64,000 nucleotides of DNA from Mytilus edulis (GCF_963676685.1 NC_092349.1:78070604-78134603), one strand, 5' to 3'; positions 23,362 through 34,390 are shown, counted from the first letter of the stretch. Numbers and translations are program-made. Notes: generated from the letters alone by a model not told the origin.

Positions 23362-24630
23362 GAGGCTGACTTCATACAGGAACTTTTTAGGAAGAAAGAT
23401 AAGAAGTTAGCAATATCCTTTAACTCTACTTTCCGCTATATAGATGATGTTCTTTCACTAAATAATTCAAAATTTGGTGACTATGTTGAACTCATATATC
23501 CGATCGAACTAGAGATAAAGGATACTACAGATACAGTTAAGTCAGCCTCATATCTTGACTTACATCTAGAAATTGACAATGAGGGTCAATTGAAAATAAA
23601 AAATTACGACAAAAGAGATGATTTCAGCTTTCCATTATCATGTCAATTTGTAATTGAAATCCTTCTGATTTATTTACAATGAACTTCAAGTAACCACCAG
23701 TATTGTCTAAATCGGGAGTAGATTATCATATCTGCATATAACAAATCTATATCATTTTGGGTCAACAATCCTCTTCTACTTTAAGCGTTGACGAGATTTT
23801 GTAGACAAAACGTGCATTTTTCTATAGTTTTCTATGTTATCTTTATTATACATAAGAATATAATCTATTAAACATATAAATGAAATTAGACTATACAAAA
23901 ACAAACCTGTATTAATATTTTACTGACTTACTTACTACTACTTATATTTATTTAAGCACAAATCAATTTTTTTTTGTATTTAACTTAGTCTTACTCTTCA
24001 TTTTTATTTTTATTTTTCACATTTAACATGTTTAAAGAATTGTAAAATTTCCATTCGTAAGAAGCAACATTCCAGCAGCACCTGCCTACGGGGTATATAT
24101 CTCGCAATTGATACGATATTCCCGTGCATGCATTTCCTATCATGATTTTTTTTATAGAGGGTTGCTGCTCACAAGGAAGCTATTAAACCAAGAGTTCCAA
24201 ATGGTGAAGTTGAAATCATCCCTTCGTAAATTTTACGGACGCCATCACGAGTTGGTAGACCGTTATAAAATAACCATTTCACAAATGATATCGGATACGT
24301 TGCTTACGTCGTTACTACAATCCCCTTCCTTTCCGAATGTGACCTACCGAATTAGACTATTTACCGGATTTGTTATCACATAAGAAACACGACGGGTGCC
24401 ACAAGTGGAGCAGGATCTGCTTACCCTTCTGGAGCACCTGAGATCATTCCTAGTTTTAAATGGGGTTCGTGTTGCTTTTTCTATAGTTTTCTATGTTGTG
24501 TCATGTGTACTATTGTTTGTCTGTTTGTCTTTTTCATTTTTAGGCATGACGTTGTCAGTTTTTTTTCCGATTTATAAGTTTGACTGTCCCTCAGGTATAT
24601 TTCGTTCCTCTTTTATAAGTCTGGTATCTT
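23362..24630 (+). mobile_element. Reverse-transcriptase retroelement fragment, interrupted
   Basis: Positions 23362..23634 encode 91 open codons including the RT catalytic box FRYIDDVLSLNN, then SASYLDLHLEIDNEG and KRDDFSFP. The frame resumes after about 24040 with IVKFPFVRSNIPAAPAYGVY, SQLIRYSRAC, RGLLLTRKLLNQ and KFYGRHHELVDRY, followed by a non-coding tail. A 405-bp block (23635..24039) lies exactly between. The element is 5'-truncated. The YIDD box is direct evidence of an RT, but the class (Penelope-like or other) is unresolved. Confidence 0.75.
23635..24039. repeat. 405-bp mosaic insert (D1 + 22-bp retroelement tail + D2)
   Basis: Positions 23635..23815 copy 23156..23336. Positions 23816..23838 copy the tail piece at 24476..24498 (TTTTTCTATAGTTTTCTATG). 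Positions 23837..24039 copy 24652..24854 (offset 815). The block splits the retroelement frame without removing codons. Confidence 0.8.
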
Positions 24631-24651
24631 TCAAAAGTATTTTAATACACA

Positions 24652-24854
24652 TTATCTTTATTATACATAAGAATATAATCTATTAAACATATAAATGAAA
24701 TTAGACTATACAAAAACAAACCTGTATTAATATTTTACTGACTTACTTACTACTACTTATATTTATTTAAGCACAAATCAATTTTTTTTTGTATTTAACT
24801 TAGTCTTACTCTTCATTTTTATTTTTATTTTTCACATTTAACATGTTTAAAGAA
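24652..24854. repeat. 203-bp direct repeat D2, outer copy
   Basis: Identical by eye to 23837..24039, from TTATCTTTATTATACATAAG to TTTAAAGAA. It directly follows the retroelement tail. Confidence 0.85.
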
Positions 24855-25321
24855 AATAAGAATATAGTCAAACTTGATTTTATAACTGTACTGTCGTGAA
24901 GAACAATAACAATGACTTCAATTTATCCTAAAAAGGTCAATAAGGCAACAAGATAAAATGACGTAGAAGGTGAGCATTTGACGCACAAAAACTTAAAGCC
25001 TGGTATCTTTGAGGAGTTTTATCGACGGCAATATCATTTTATAAGGAATAAATCATCAGCTTTATTATGATTTTTAGAGACAATAAGTTTGCTGTAACTC
25101 GAAAGTGTCCCTTATAACATCTATATCGGTAGGTTCACATAATGATTATACACATCAGGCAAATTCACTGCACGGAATTCACATCTGCCAACGAATGTTT
25201 GGATCATTGCTGCGCATATTGCTGAGAAATCCACGAACTTTAGCCTGACGTCCTGCGAACGTCGGTAAGGAACTTTTATTGTAACGTCATTCTTTTGTTG
25301 TTGTTACTATATACCTGAATG

Positions 25322-25456
25322 ATGGCTACTGCAATACAAATATACAGCTTAAAAATTTTGTTTCCTTCACAATAATATGATGCCGTGATCATGGACGTTT
25401 TGCTGTGTATTTACAAGTATTGGCATCGTACGATATATTTGTATTGCAGTAGCCAT
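25322..25456. repeat. 23-bp perfect inverted repeat
   Basis: ATGGCTACTGCAATACAAAT (from 25322) and its reverse complement at 25434..25456 surround an 89-bp loop. A related sequence (GAATGATGCTACTGCCAT) appears at about 26449, on the far side of the BEL/Pao relic. Confidence 0.8.
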
Positions 25457-25586
25457 ACTTCATACTTCATGACCCAGAGTTATGATATCAGACAATGCTA
25501 TAACATTTGTTGCCGCCGCGGAGGAAATAAGTAAGTTAACGTAATCTTAATCTTTACATGACAAATTAATCAAATTTGTACGGCGG

Positions 25587-26225
25587 ATTTTATGGAAAGA
25601 CTGGTTGGACTAACTAAAAATTGCCTAAAAAAGATTCTTGGACGTGCATGTATAGATTTACCTCTGTTACAGACAGTTGTTGTGGAAATTGAAGCTTAAC
25701 TTAATAACAGACCGCTTACCTATATATCGTCGGACATTGCCGATCCAGAGCCGCTTATCCCGTCGCATTTATTGTATGTAAGACAAATTAAATATTTCCT
25801 GTATCCGTTACATACAGATGATACAGACTGTTTTAGTGCCGATATTATAAACAATCATGAAACAAGAATGATCAAGCGAAAAGGAAATTCCGTCTTATTG
25901 AACAATTCTTAGCCAAATGGAAACACGAATATTTGACTTCTTTACGAGAATTTCACCGAGTGTCTGGAAATAACAATCAAAATGTAAAACTAGGAGATGT
26001 GGTACAGATATACGATTACGACATGGAAACTCGGTGTAATCGAAGAATTTATCTATAGAAACGATAACCTTGTGCGATCTGCGACGGTCCGAACATCTAA
26101 CTCTTAACTTAACAGACTAATATATCCTTTGGAGATTTGTGAATCCGATTCCATTACTACCCATCCGCAAAGATATCAGCGAAGACCCAAGCCAGATGCA
26201 GTAGATAAAATCACAAAGTGCTTAA
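25587..26225 (+). mobile_element. BEL/Pao LTR-retrotransposon relic (Pol C-terminus)
   Basis: The translation shows LVGLTKNCLKKILGRA, NNRPLTYISSDIADPEPLIP and SHLLYVRQI, the end of a BEL/Pao integrase region. A shifted frame then reads KWKHEYLTSLREFHRVSG, LGDVVQIYD and VRSATVRTSN, the DUF5641-like C-terminus. In-frame stops and at least two frame shifts show that it is dead. Similar sequences (GTAACGTCATT...TTACTATAT) lie on both sides at about 25281 and 26416. Confidence 0.8.
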
Positions 26226-26657
26226 TGTGAAATTTTCAATTATATTTTAAGTGAAGTGACAGTAAATTTAAAATCATTTTTCAACTTATATGAGCCATTA
26301 ATTTAAAAAATGTATTTATTTATTTGTTAAGTTTCATCAGCTCTAGGACAATTTATTTATTTTATTCAGTATATTGAGCCACTTTCTGCGGCCCCGGATA
26401 ATGTTGAGAAACCCAGTAACGTCATTTTTTTTTGTTACTATATCCGTGAATGATGCTACTGCCATCTTGTTTTGATCGGATACATTGAAACAGCATTATG
26501 TGATCAATTTCATCGTAACGCAGTCATGTTTGATCTATAGAAACATCAATGAACCGGTATCGATGCATTTATCAGATGTAATAAAAAGTAAAACAACAAA
26601 AAAAGGATAATCTTTTCATCCTTATGTTCTTATTAATGCAATATCACTGAAACATCT

Positions 26658-26745
26658 GTAAATAGTTATCAAAGGTACCAGGATTTTAATTTAGTACGCC
26701 AGACGCGCGTTTCGTCTACATAAGACTCATCAGTAATGTCTGTGT
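26658..26745 (+). repeat. Short repeat, 'ATCAAAGGTACCAGGATT' family
   Basis: AATAGTTATCAAAGGTACCA then GCCAGACGCGCGTTTCGTCT. It is the best-preserved plus-strand copy of this family in the window. Confidence 0.7.
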
Positions 26746-28589
26746 ATCTATGATACATAGATTCTATGTATGAATTTATTGTTGACATGTACTGTCCACA
26801 GTTTGTTCATTGTGTGTAAATTTACTTTTCAAACATTTGTGTTGTATTGTTGGAAACACTCAGGGTTTTCTACCCCAGTTATAGCCTATATCGTAATTGG
26901 CTTTTTACGATACAGTTTTTTGGATAGTTCAGTTTTCAATTTTGTTTTTGGCGAACCAAATCATAGGTCGTGTATTTTTGATAAATGTTTATATTGTATT
27001 ATCTTGTATTTTTAGTTCAAGCACTTGTTTTAAAATAATGAATGTATTTTGTTTACAACTCATATCATATGCACTGCGAACAACGAAGTCGCACTTGAAA
27101 ATGTCCAATCAAATTACTGAAAATAAACTGGATCCCAGCTGGACACTAAAACTACCATGACAATGATATGCAAAAAAGATATATGTTAACAATTATTTCG
27201 TGAGTTGATTATAGAAAAAGAATGCTTGTATATCGTTTTAAGGTAAGAAGTACATGCATATTTCGTATTTTGTAAGTTTTTAAAGGTAGCTGTTTTCAAC
27301 GTATAGTCTTTGAAAAATTTCGCTACTATAGCAATATTTTAATTTGACTTTTGTGATATTATATTATAACTGCATGGTATCGCAATCGATCAGTTTATTC
27401 CTCGGCTGATTGTGGTGACGATGTTAGAATATGGAATGAAAATGATCTTAAAGTTTATATTTTAACAATATGAAAGGTCGTTATTAAAATTATTTTGCTT
27501 CTATTTACCTAAATCTACAAATAAGTAGCAATATAGGATTGTAACCCAACAAAGAAAACATTGCAAACTGAAGATATATTAAGTTATATTTTGCAGAATT
27601 TTGTCTTCCTGAGCAAACAACTTTAGTAGCTCTAAGCATCCAAAACTGGCGTCTCATATTTTGTAAATAAATCTACATTGTATATTATAGTAACATATTC
27701 CTAAAAGAGGTTGAAATCATATTTCCCAAAAATATAAAATGTTTTTTTGTTACAAAATGGAATAATAAAAAGGAGTTATGATAAATTCAATGCATGTTGT
27801 CATTATGATGTCAACGTGCTATGTAAAAAAACAGCTATCGCACTTTCAATGCCACGTGCACACAGATATTACGCCGTAATCGAAGCGTCAGTACTCAGAC
27901 TATTGGTTTATAATCTACTTTAAAGCTTTGACCTTCACATTGATAATCAATTTATAAGTAGTTAAGTTGTTATGTCAGCGATTTCTAATCACAAATTATT
28001 AAAAAAATATTATGCAAAAGTTGTTGTTTGAGGTTAACCGTGCTAATCTTATCACAGACTGTGTATCTCATTATAATTTTATGACAACGTTTTTTTGTAT
28101 ATTACAAAGTGTTTGCTACTGTTTATCAAGTTGGTTTTTCGTTATTTTTTTTTAACATACATAAGGCTGTAAGTTCTCTTATTAGGTCTTTCCACTTTTC
28201 CGAGGAAAGACCTATTGGATTTCTTCTGATTATTATTTTTTTTTTCTTCCGCCTAATGTTTTTCCTTCGCTGTTTTTTTGTTTCGCAAGATGTCGCTTTG
28301 ATATTTGGAATATGATATCGAACAGGTAATACGCTTTTGAAACCAACTCTGCTTAACTGAATACCTTCCCATATAAGAGTTATCTCCCTGAACACTGTTT
28401 TTCTTGTGGCCACTTCTCTTTCGCAACCGTAAAAGATTACGACAAATTTATTTTACCAAATTGCTCGTTATATCCACAGAATGTTGTTTCATTTTAACCG
28501 AAGCCGTATAGAGATTCCATATGAGAGTTAGTTCCCCTTTTGTATTTGAAATTTTGAAATGTATTTTAAACTGGAAAACCATAAGTGAT

Positions 28590-29205
28590 AGAGACCTAGG
28601 GTCTTTTGATTTGAGATCCTTGGTCCAAAAAAATGAAAATTAGGTCAAGGTCAAAGGTCAAGGTCATATTCTAAATTTTGATTTCGGCTTTTTTTCACTC
28701 ATTTTCATTAACCTTATAAGATATGGACAAATTATTTTTACTAAATTGTTAGTTGCGACATGTCGTAACATAATAATTTTGGTTGAAAGGGTGCGTAGAC
28801 AATAAATGGGAGTTTTAGCCCCTATCACATCTAAAATTATGCGTAAAGTGATATAACTTATTAACCATACATATTAGAGACCTAGAGTCTTTTGATTTGA
28901 GATCCTTGGTCCAAAAAAATGAAAATTAAGACAAGGTCAAAGGTCAAGGTCATATTCTAAATTTTTGATTTTAGCTTACTTTCACTAATTTCCATTAACC
29001 TTATAAGATATTAACAAATTATTTTTACTAACTTGTTAGTTGCGACATGTCGTTACTTAATAATTTTGGTTGAAAGGGTGCGTAGTCAATAAACAGAAGT
29101 TTTAGCCCCTTTCATATCTAAAATTATGCGTAAAGTGATATAACTTATTTACCATACATATTAGAGACCTAGGGTCTTTTGATTTGAGATCCTCAGTTTG
29201 TGACC
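28590..29205. repeat. Tandem repeat, about 2.1 units of 286-287 bp
   Basis: Units start AGAGACCTAGGGTCTTTTGA at 28590, 28876 and 29163. The first two are near-identical throughout. The third diverges after about 40 bp. Confidence 0.85.
28642..28666 (+). promoter_or_regulatory. Four clustered AGGTCA nuclear-receptor-type half-sites
   Basis: AGGTCA occurs at 28642, 28648, 28655 and 28661 as direct repeats spaced 0, 1 and 0. Unit 2 keeps three (28934, 28941, 28947). Unit 3 has 29215 and 29221 plus an inverted TGACCT at 29201. The motif match is direct. A regulatory role is speculative, since it lies inside a repeat about 2 kb upstream of GIMAP copy 1. Confidence 0.35.
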
Positions 29206-30189
29206 TTGAAATTGAGGTCAAGGTCAGAGGTAAATTTGACGTTCTAGATTATGACCTTTGCTTAAAATTCATATCTATACATCATAAAGCCATAGGAACT
29301 AACATTTTAGACTGATTTTTAATATTTTAATATCAAAATAGATATTTACTGGTGGAAAGACCTTCAATTGTTCTCTGAATAATTGGTTTTTAATTTAAAT
29401 TGTTTTACATTTTGTCACGTCGGGGTTATTTATAGCTTACTGTACAATGTGGGTATTGCTCGTTATAAATGATTATAAGGTTTCCAATATGTGCTTACAC
29501 ATACGTCATTTGGTCTCCGGTGAATAGTTTCACACAAATCTTTTGATGTGTATGTATAAAAGAGGGTTGTCAGATTTATTTCGACAGAACAAAGACATGA
29601 TCTTTATTTGTGAATAAGACTGCACTTTGTTATTTCTCTATATTTTTGATAACTATGACATTTTCAGAAAGGAACCGATTAAAAGAAAGGTGTATTTTTT
29701 AACTACAGAAACTAAGCTATTTGGGTTCTTGCTGAAAGTTGTCTCATTTGAAATTGTACCTCATCTTCTTTTAAAAATATAATTAGCCAATGATCTGCTG
29801 TTTAAAAACATACTGCTCCAATAATATTGTTCTTAAACGTTTAAATAATGTAATTCATAAGGAATAAATAATATCCACATGATATAACCGAACAGCGATA
29901 TTAACACAAACAATTTTCCGCTTGACTGTCAGCAAGTAGCGAAACACGTATAAACCATACACTATCTCCTTGATAACAAATCTTAAATAATTTAATGTAT
30001 AGAACATGCCATTTTTTCTAAGCTTATTCTATATACTATACATGGGACATCCGTCATGGCTGATAGGAACTAACCACAACCACTGAACCACATGATCCCT
30101 GTTTGCATGGTGGTTGACAGCTGAAGATTGCGAAATCATTTAAAAACAGATTTAGAACAAAATTTTTAAAACATAGTTTAAAAAAGATA

Positions 30190-30398
30190 GGCGAAAGATA
30201 CCAGAGGGACAGTCAAACTTATTGATAAAAAATAAACTGACTACGCCATGGCCATAAAAAGATAAAGACAAACAGGCAAACAACAGTACACAAAACAAAA
30301 CATAGAAAACTAAAGACTAAGCAACACGAACTTCAACAAAAACTGGGGGTGACCACATGTGCTCCCGAAGGGAAAGCAGATCCTGCTTCACATGTTGC
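30190..30398 (-). mobile_element. Tail fragment of the RT element, minus strand
   Basis: GCGAAAGATACCAGAGGGAC through GCAGATCCTGCTTCACATG is the reverse complement of the non-coding tail at about 24400-24620. It lies about 280 bp upstream of exon 1 of GIMAP copy 1. Confidence 0.75.
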
Positions 30399-30673
30399 AT
30401 GACAACACACTTCGACATAATAAGACATGAAAGACAAATAACAAAAAGACGAACCATACAAAATCCTGATTATTTACAATAGTTATTTTACAGTTGTTTT
30501 CAAGGCCAGGATAACAGATTTTTAAATATTATTTGTCAATAAACTATAACACGCTGTATTTGAATTGCTTAACATAATATCTACTTGTCATATAAATAAT
30601 AAAGATCTTATAATTTACTTCTATTTGACTTATTTTATTAATTAGCAGACTTGTACTATTAAAGATTATAGAA

Positions 30674-30707
30674 ATGGGAAATTCCGCATCATGCAGTTCG
30701 GATACAG
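30674..30707 (+). CDS. Exon 1 of GIMAP copy 1: MGNSAS N-terminus
   Basis: The ATG at 30674 opens MGNSASCSSDT plus one base, ending at donor GTATTA. It mirrors exon 1 of copy 2 (MGNTSSSSSA) in length, phase and sequence logic. Gly2 and Ser6 fit the N-myristoylation pattern MGxxxS, and Cys7 could be a palmitoylation site. Lipid anchoring is inferred from the motif. Confidence 0.75.
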
Positions 30708-31053
30708 GTATTATACGTGTTATAATTATAAAATAACTTATCGAGGTATTTAAAAAAAAAAGTATCCAACGAGTGACATAAGAACACATGGATTCACAAA
30801 TGCGCACAGTGCATGCTTTATTTATCAGTGCTATTCGGTCACGACATTAGTTATTTTTTTATTACATTCAATGAAAATGAAATTGTTTCATAGAAAAATG
30901 TAAACAAAAGTACCTATATCTTTTTCTACGCATTCATAATAGACAACATCTTGACAACGTGAACACCTATTGTTGTATGATGTCGGAGGAGTGAAATCGA
31001 GTTTATTTCATTTACATCGTAGTTGTTATGTAATGAATGAAAGTCATAACAGA

Positions 31054-31083
31054 TAAAAAAAAAAAAAAAAAAAAAAAAAAAAG
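31054..31083. repeat. Poly(A) tract
   Basis: About 30 consecutive A residues inside the GIMAP copy 1 intron. A shorter tract of about 20 A lies at about 41162. Confidence 0.9.
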
Positions 31084-31172
31084 ATCTCACGCAGTCAAAA
31101 TGTCTAAATCGGGAAAAGGACACATTAATATGTAAGTTAAACAACAATAAATGTATACATATATCTTAATTG

Positions 31173-31610
31173 ATTGATTGTTGGTTGCTTAACGTCCGGT
31201 GGCAAATAGGTCATGCATGTTCATGACGAGAACAAGTTAACAATAAATACAATAGGTAGGTCCTGTAATAGAGGCTATCCGGGATGATGGTCTGGAAAAA
31301 GTTGAACTGCCACTATAAAATGAGGTTTTATTAGATAGGGACAGAAATGTGGCCTTGCCACAGTCCACCTGCGGGCCCCTCAAAGAGTTGTTGTAATGGT
31401 ACTTAACGTGCAAAGAACGTGTCACTCTTTTAACACGAGGCATCGGATTTCACGCCCACATCTTGACAGGACGTTGCTGCAAACTTGGTACATCCCGCAC
31501 AACAGACGCCCCACTTTAGCAGGCATTTTAATGACAATCGGAAGGCCTAGTGTCCATATTTCTTTTCCCAAGGGACCATGGGGGCATATATCTTAAAGTA
31601 TAAAAGTTAA
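31173..31610. repeat. Dispersed repeat in the GIMAP copy 1 intron
   Basis: Starts TTGGTTGCTTAACGTCCGGT; a related inverted fragment (GGACGTTAAGCAAACATCCA) lies at about 37240. It is recalled as a common molluscan repeat. The ORFs in it are not credible. Confidence 0.5.
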
Positions 31611-32052
31611 GGCCATACAAAGATTGGTAAAAATGATATTATCGTTTATATTGGATTTCATGGTTCTGCATAACAGCCTAATTACTGTATACTGTGTTGA
31701 ACATTTAAGTTCGTGATTGACCTCTGTCAGTATTTTGGTATCAAATAGCAATTGCTTTTTTCATTTCGTGACGTCACAGGTATTAATTTCTACACCGGGG
31801 AAATAGCACCTTACTGTTGATACCTAGTTGATCATTCATCATTTTGAAAAATTTACTGTACTTGAATTAAATAAAATATAATATATAGTAAGTTGTGTGT
31901 GTATAGTCGGGATGTCATACACGAGCTCAACAAGGTCCTTTGAATATATTTAAATTACCAAAGAATAGACAGACATCGTCCCGGAGGGTACACCAGCCCA
32001 GTAGTCAGCACTTCGGTGTTGACATGAATATCAATTATGTGGTCAATTTTAC

Positions 32053-32608
32053 AAAGGAGAAGGTCCGGTAAGGACCGATTTTGGCCTCAAATTTCAGGTT
32101 CATCTGACGAAAGATTTTGACCACTTTTTAAGCACTAAAGTGTCTTATGTGAAAGATTTTAGCTGGTTTAGTCATTAAAAACGACCTGATTCAAGCTCAA
32201 ATATGAAAAATCTACCAAATATGCCGAAATATGTCACTTTTCAGATGGTTTTTGCCAAAAATGAAAGTGGCCGCATCCGTGTTCATCCTTAACCTTTATA
32301 TATGTTATGTATTAACATCAAATACAACTTACATTTCAATATTAAGGATGAACACGAATGCGGCCACTTTCGTTTTACACGAAAACCGTCTAACATTTAA
32401 CTAAAATGCCAGAATTGTAAAGATTTCAGTAATTAAGCATGACTTCACGGTACCCAATTTATGTGCATTGTATTGTCAAAAACAGCCCATATTTATGTAG
32501 CAGAAGCATTCTACTGTCGAATAAATAACTAAAAGATTACATTTAATCAATTTTGTAAAACTGCTATATTTTGGGGCCAAAAAGGGGTCTTACTGGACCT
32601 ACTCCTTT
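32053..32608 (+). mobile_element. 556-bp MITE, copy 1 (GIMAP copy 1 intron)
   Basis: The ends AAAGGAGAAGGTCCGGTAAG and TACTGGACCTACTCCTTT are inverted. An internal palindrome pairs 32263..32290 (GAAAGTGGCCGCATCCGTGT) with 32344..32371. The flanking repeat is found uninterrupted at 1..178, which supports insertion as a unit. No coding capacity seen. Confidence 0.8.
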
Positions 32609-32754
32609 CCTGTTTACAAAACTTTGAATTTTTCGAAAAACTAAGGATTTTTTTATCCCAGGAATAGATTACCTTAGCCGTAGTTGGCACAACTTTTTTG
32701 AATTTTGGATCCTGAATACTCTTCAACTTCGTACTTGTTTGGCTTTATAAATAT

Positions 32755-32850
32755 TTTGATATGAGCGTCAGTGATGAGTCATATGTAGACGAAACGCGCG
32801 TCTGGCGTACTAAATTATAATCCTAGTACCTTTGATAACTATTCACACAT
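32755..32850 (-). repeat. Short repeat, 'ATCAAAGGTACCAGGATT' family
   Basis: GTAGACGAAACGCGCGTCTG then AATCCTAGTACCTTTGATAA, the reverse complement of the copy at 26658..26745. Confidence 0.7.
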
Positions 32851-33133
32851 AAATTAATTTTCATTACTCTGTCATTTTGACAAAATTTTAAAATGTTGTT
32901 ATAATATCGGAAGGGTTAAGGTGACAGCCAAAGTATATGTTCTATTTTTAAAAATGAGAATACTGTCCCCAAATATATGCAACATTTTCTAATAATTCTC
33001 CAAATTCTGCAAATTTAAGCATACTTCAGTTATCATACTTCATGCAGCAAAGTTTTAAAGCACTATAAAAAAAAATGGTCGAATTTTAAATGAAAAGCGA
33101 ATCTTTATTATAAGTTTTTTTTTCCAATTGTAG

Positions 33134-33994
33134 GAATAGAAAATGAGGTACGTATAGTTATGATTAACAGGTAGTGGTAAAAGTGCAACAGATAATAGCA
33201 TCCTTCAGAAAGTGGCTTTTGCGTCAGCATCAAGTAGTTCATCATGTACGAAATACTGCAGACGAGGTGAAAACATTCACGACACAGGACACACAAAATA
33301 TCATCTCATTGTTATCGATACTCCTGGAATATTTGACACGGGCATGGAAACTGAAGACGTAACCAAAGAAGTTGTAAGGTGCAACGGAATTACCTCCCCT
33401 GGGTCACATGCTATCATTTTTGTTGTGCCGCTCGCATCATGTTTTACACAAGAAGAAGAGGCGACTGCATTGCATTTCATCAAATTGAATGTTTTTGGCG
33501 GTAAACTCATGGACTTCATGGTTATTATTTTCAGCCATAGAGACAGTATAAAGAAAGAAGATTCTATTGAACAAAGAATTGCAGATTCACCACAATCTCT
33601 TCAGAAACTCGTCAACAAATGCGACAACAGGTTTGTAGTGTTCAATAATACACTCACATCTAACGTTCAGAAGAAAAAACAACTAAAAACATTAATTCAA
33701 ATAATTAACAAAATGATCGAAAAAAATGAACAACCGTTTTACACAGACGAGATGTACAAAAAAGCTGAGGAAGAACTACAAAAACGGATGGAAGGATTGA
33801 GGAAAGCAAATGAAAAAATGACAGCGGTCGATCGCCGTACAACTGTTCGAAACGAAGTTGAAGATTATGGAGGTGTTTTATCGATGATTGGCAATGGCAT
33901 ATATAATTTTGGACAAGACATGGTCACATCAGCTGTGCAGGCTACAGGAATTCCTGCTCTTTTTAATGGCTTAGCAAGCTGGTTTGGAAAGTAA
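33134..33994 (+). pseudogene. Exon 2 of GIMAP copy 1 (G domain, frameshifted near 33166)
   Basis: The exon follows acceptor CCAATTGTAG and begins GIENEVRIVMI as in copy 2, then loses five bases. From 33171 the second frame runs open to TAA at 33992..33994. It carries a two-residue insertion (KLNVFGG against KLFGE in copy 2). ATTAAA at 34144..34149 is the likely poly(A) signal, and the 3' UTR shares short stretches with that of copy 2. Confidence 0.85.
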
Positions 33995-34143
33995 AAAAGG
34001 ATATGTACGTTTAGCAGAAAAATATGTGAAAACAATTGAGTGGTATATCTGTATAGTATATTTGTTATTCATTGTTTGTTTTACTTAAGAATGGTTTAAG
34101 TTCATGTAAATAAGAATGTCTTCTTGTATAAAAACATTGATGA

Positions 34144-34149
34144 ATTAAA
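34144..34149 (+). other. Polyadenylation signal (ATTAAA) of GIMAP copy 1
   Basis: ATTAAA about 150 bp after the stop, followed by a CTGTCTGTTTCTGT stretch that has a counterpart in the 3' UTR of GIMAP copy 2. Confidence 0.5.
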
Positions 34150-34390
34150 GTGTTATAAACTGTCTGTTTCTGTATTGGTCATGTTATAAGTTTGAAGTTA
34201 ACTGTAAAGGTCCTATGACCCTGCTGCTAACAGGGAATCTATAACACAGCTAATACCAAAAACACCCAGCTCCTTACACTTTTATTAAATTGTTATGAAT
34301 TTTTTAAACTAATAAACTTATTGTGGAGAAAATACAGAATTCTGTGAAATATTTAAGAAAAAAAATAAAATTCCAACTATGTAATTTTTT

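Larger units (their letters stand above)
28184..29363. mobile_element. Repeat element bounded by AGGTCTTTCCAC inverted ends
   Basis: AGGTCTTTCCAC at 28184 pairs with GTGGAAAGACCT at 29352. An immediate local hairpin (GGAAAGACCT at 28204) marks the left end. The interior holds two full tandem units and a partial third (period 286-287 bp, from 28590). There is no transposase-like ORF. The 95-codon minus ORF at the left end is low-complexity and rejected. Confidence 0.6.
30674..33994 (+). pseudogene. GIMAP/AIG1-type GTPase, copy 1, with P-loop frameshift
   Basis: Exon 1 is 30674..30707 and exon 2 is 33134..33994, with a 2,426-bp intron of phase 1. Exon 2 encodes an AIG1/GIMAP G domain: GSGKS of the P-loop, DTPG (G3), the GIMAP box (FTQEEEATALHF), SHRD at the G4 position, and VVFNN near G5. 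A helical charged C-terminus ends in SWFGK. Compared with copy 2 at 48799, five bases are missing just before the P-loop (after ATGATT, about 33166), which removes its first Gly-Lys and shifts the frame. Translation from exon 1 stops at TAG 33172..33174 after 24 residues. The 270-odd codons downstream are otherwise open, so the lesion looks recent or is bypassed. An alternative acceptor at 33169..33170 would restore the frame without the first strand. GIMAPs are membrane-associated GTPases linked to immune-cell survival and immunity. Confidence 0.85.

Noticed and set aside
24108-24383. 91-codon plus ORF as a separate host gene
   Set aside because: It is the C-terminal part of the RT element (SQLIRYSRAC, RGLLLTRKLLNQ, KFYGRHHEL), repeated at 18.9-19.4 kb.
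28126-28413. 95-codon minus-strand ORF rich in Lys/Arg
   Set aside because: The basic run comes from a T-rich tract, and the ORF lies across the left end of the 28184..29363 repeat element.
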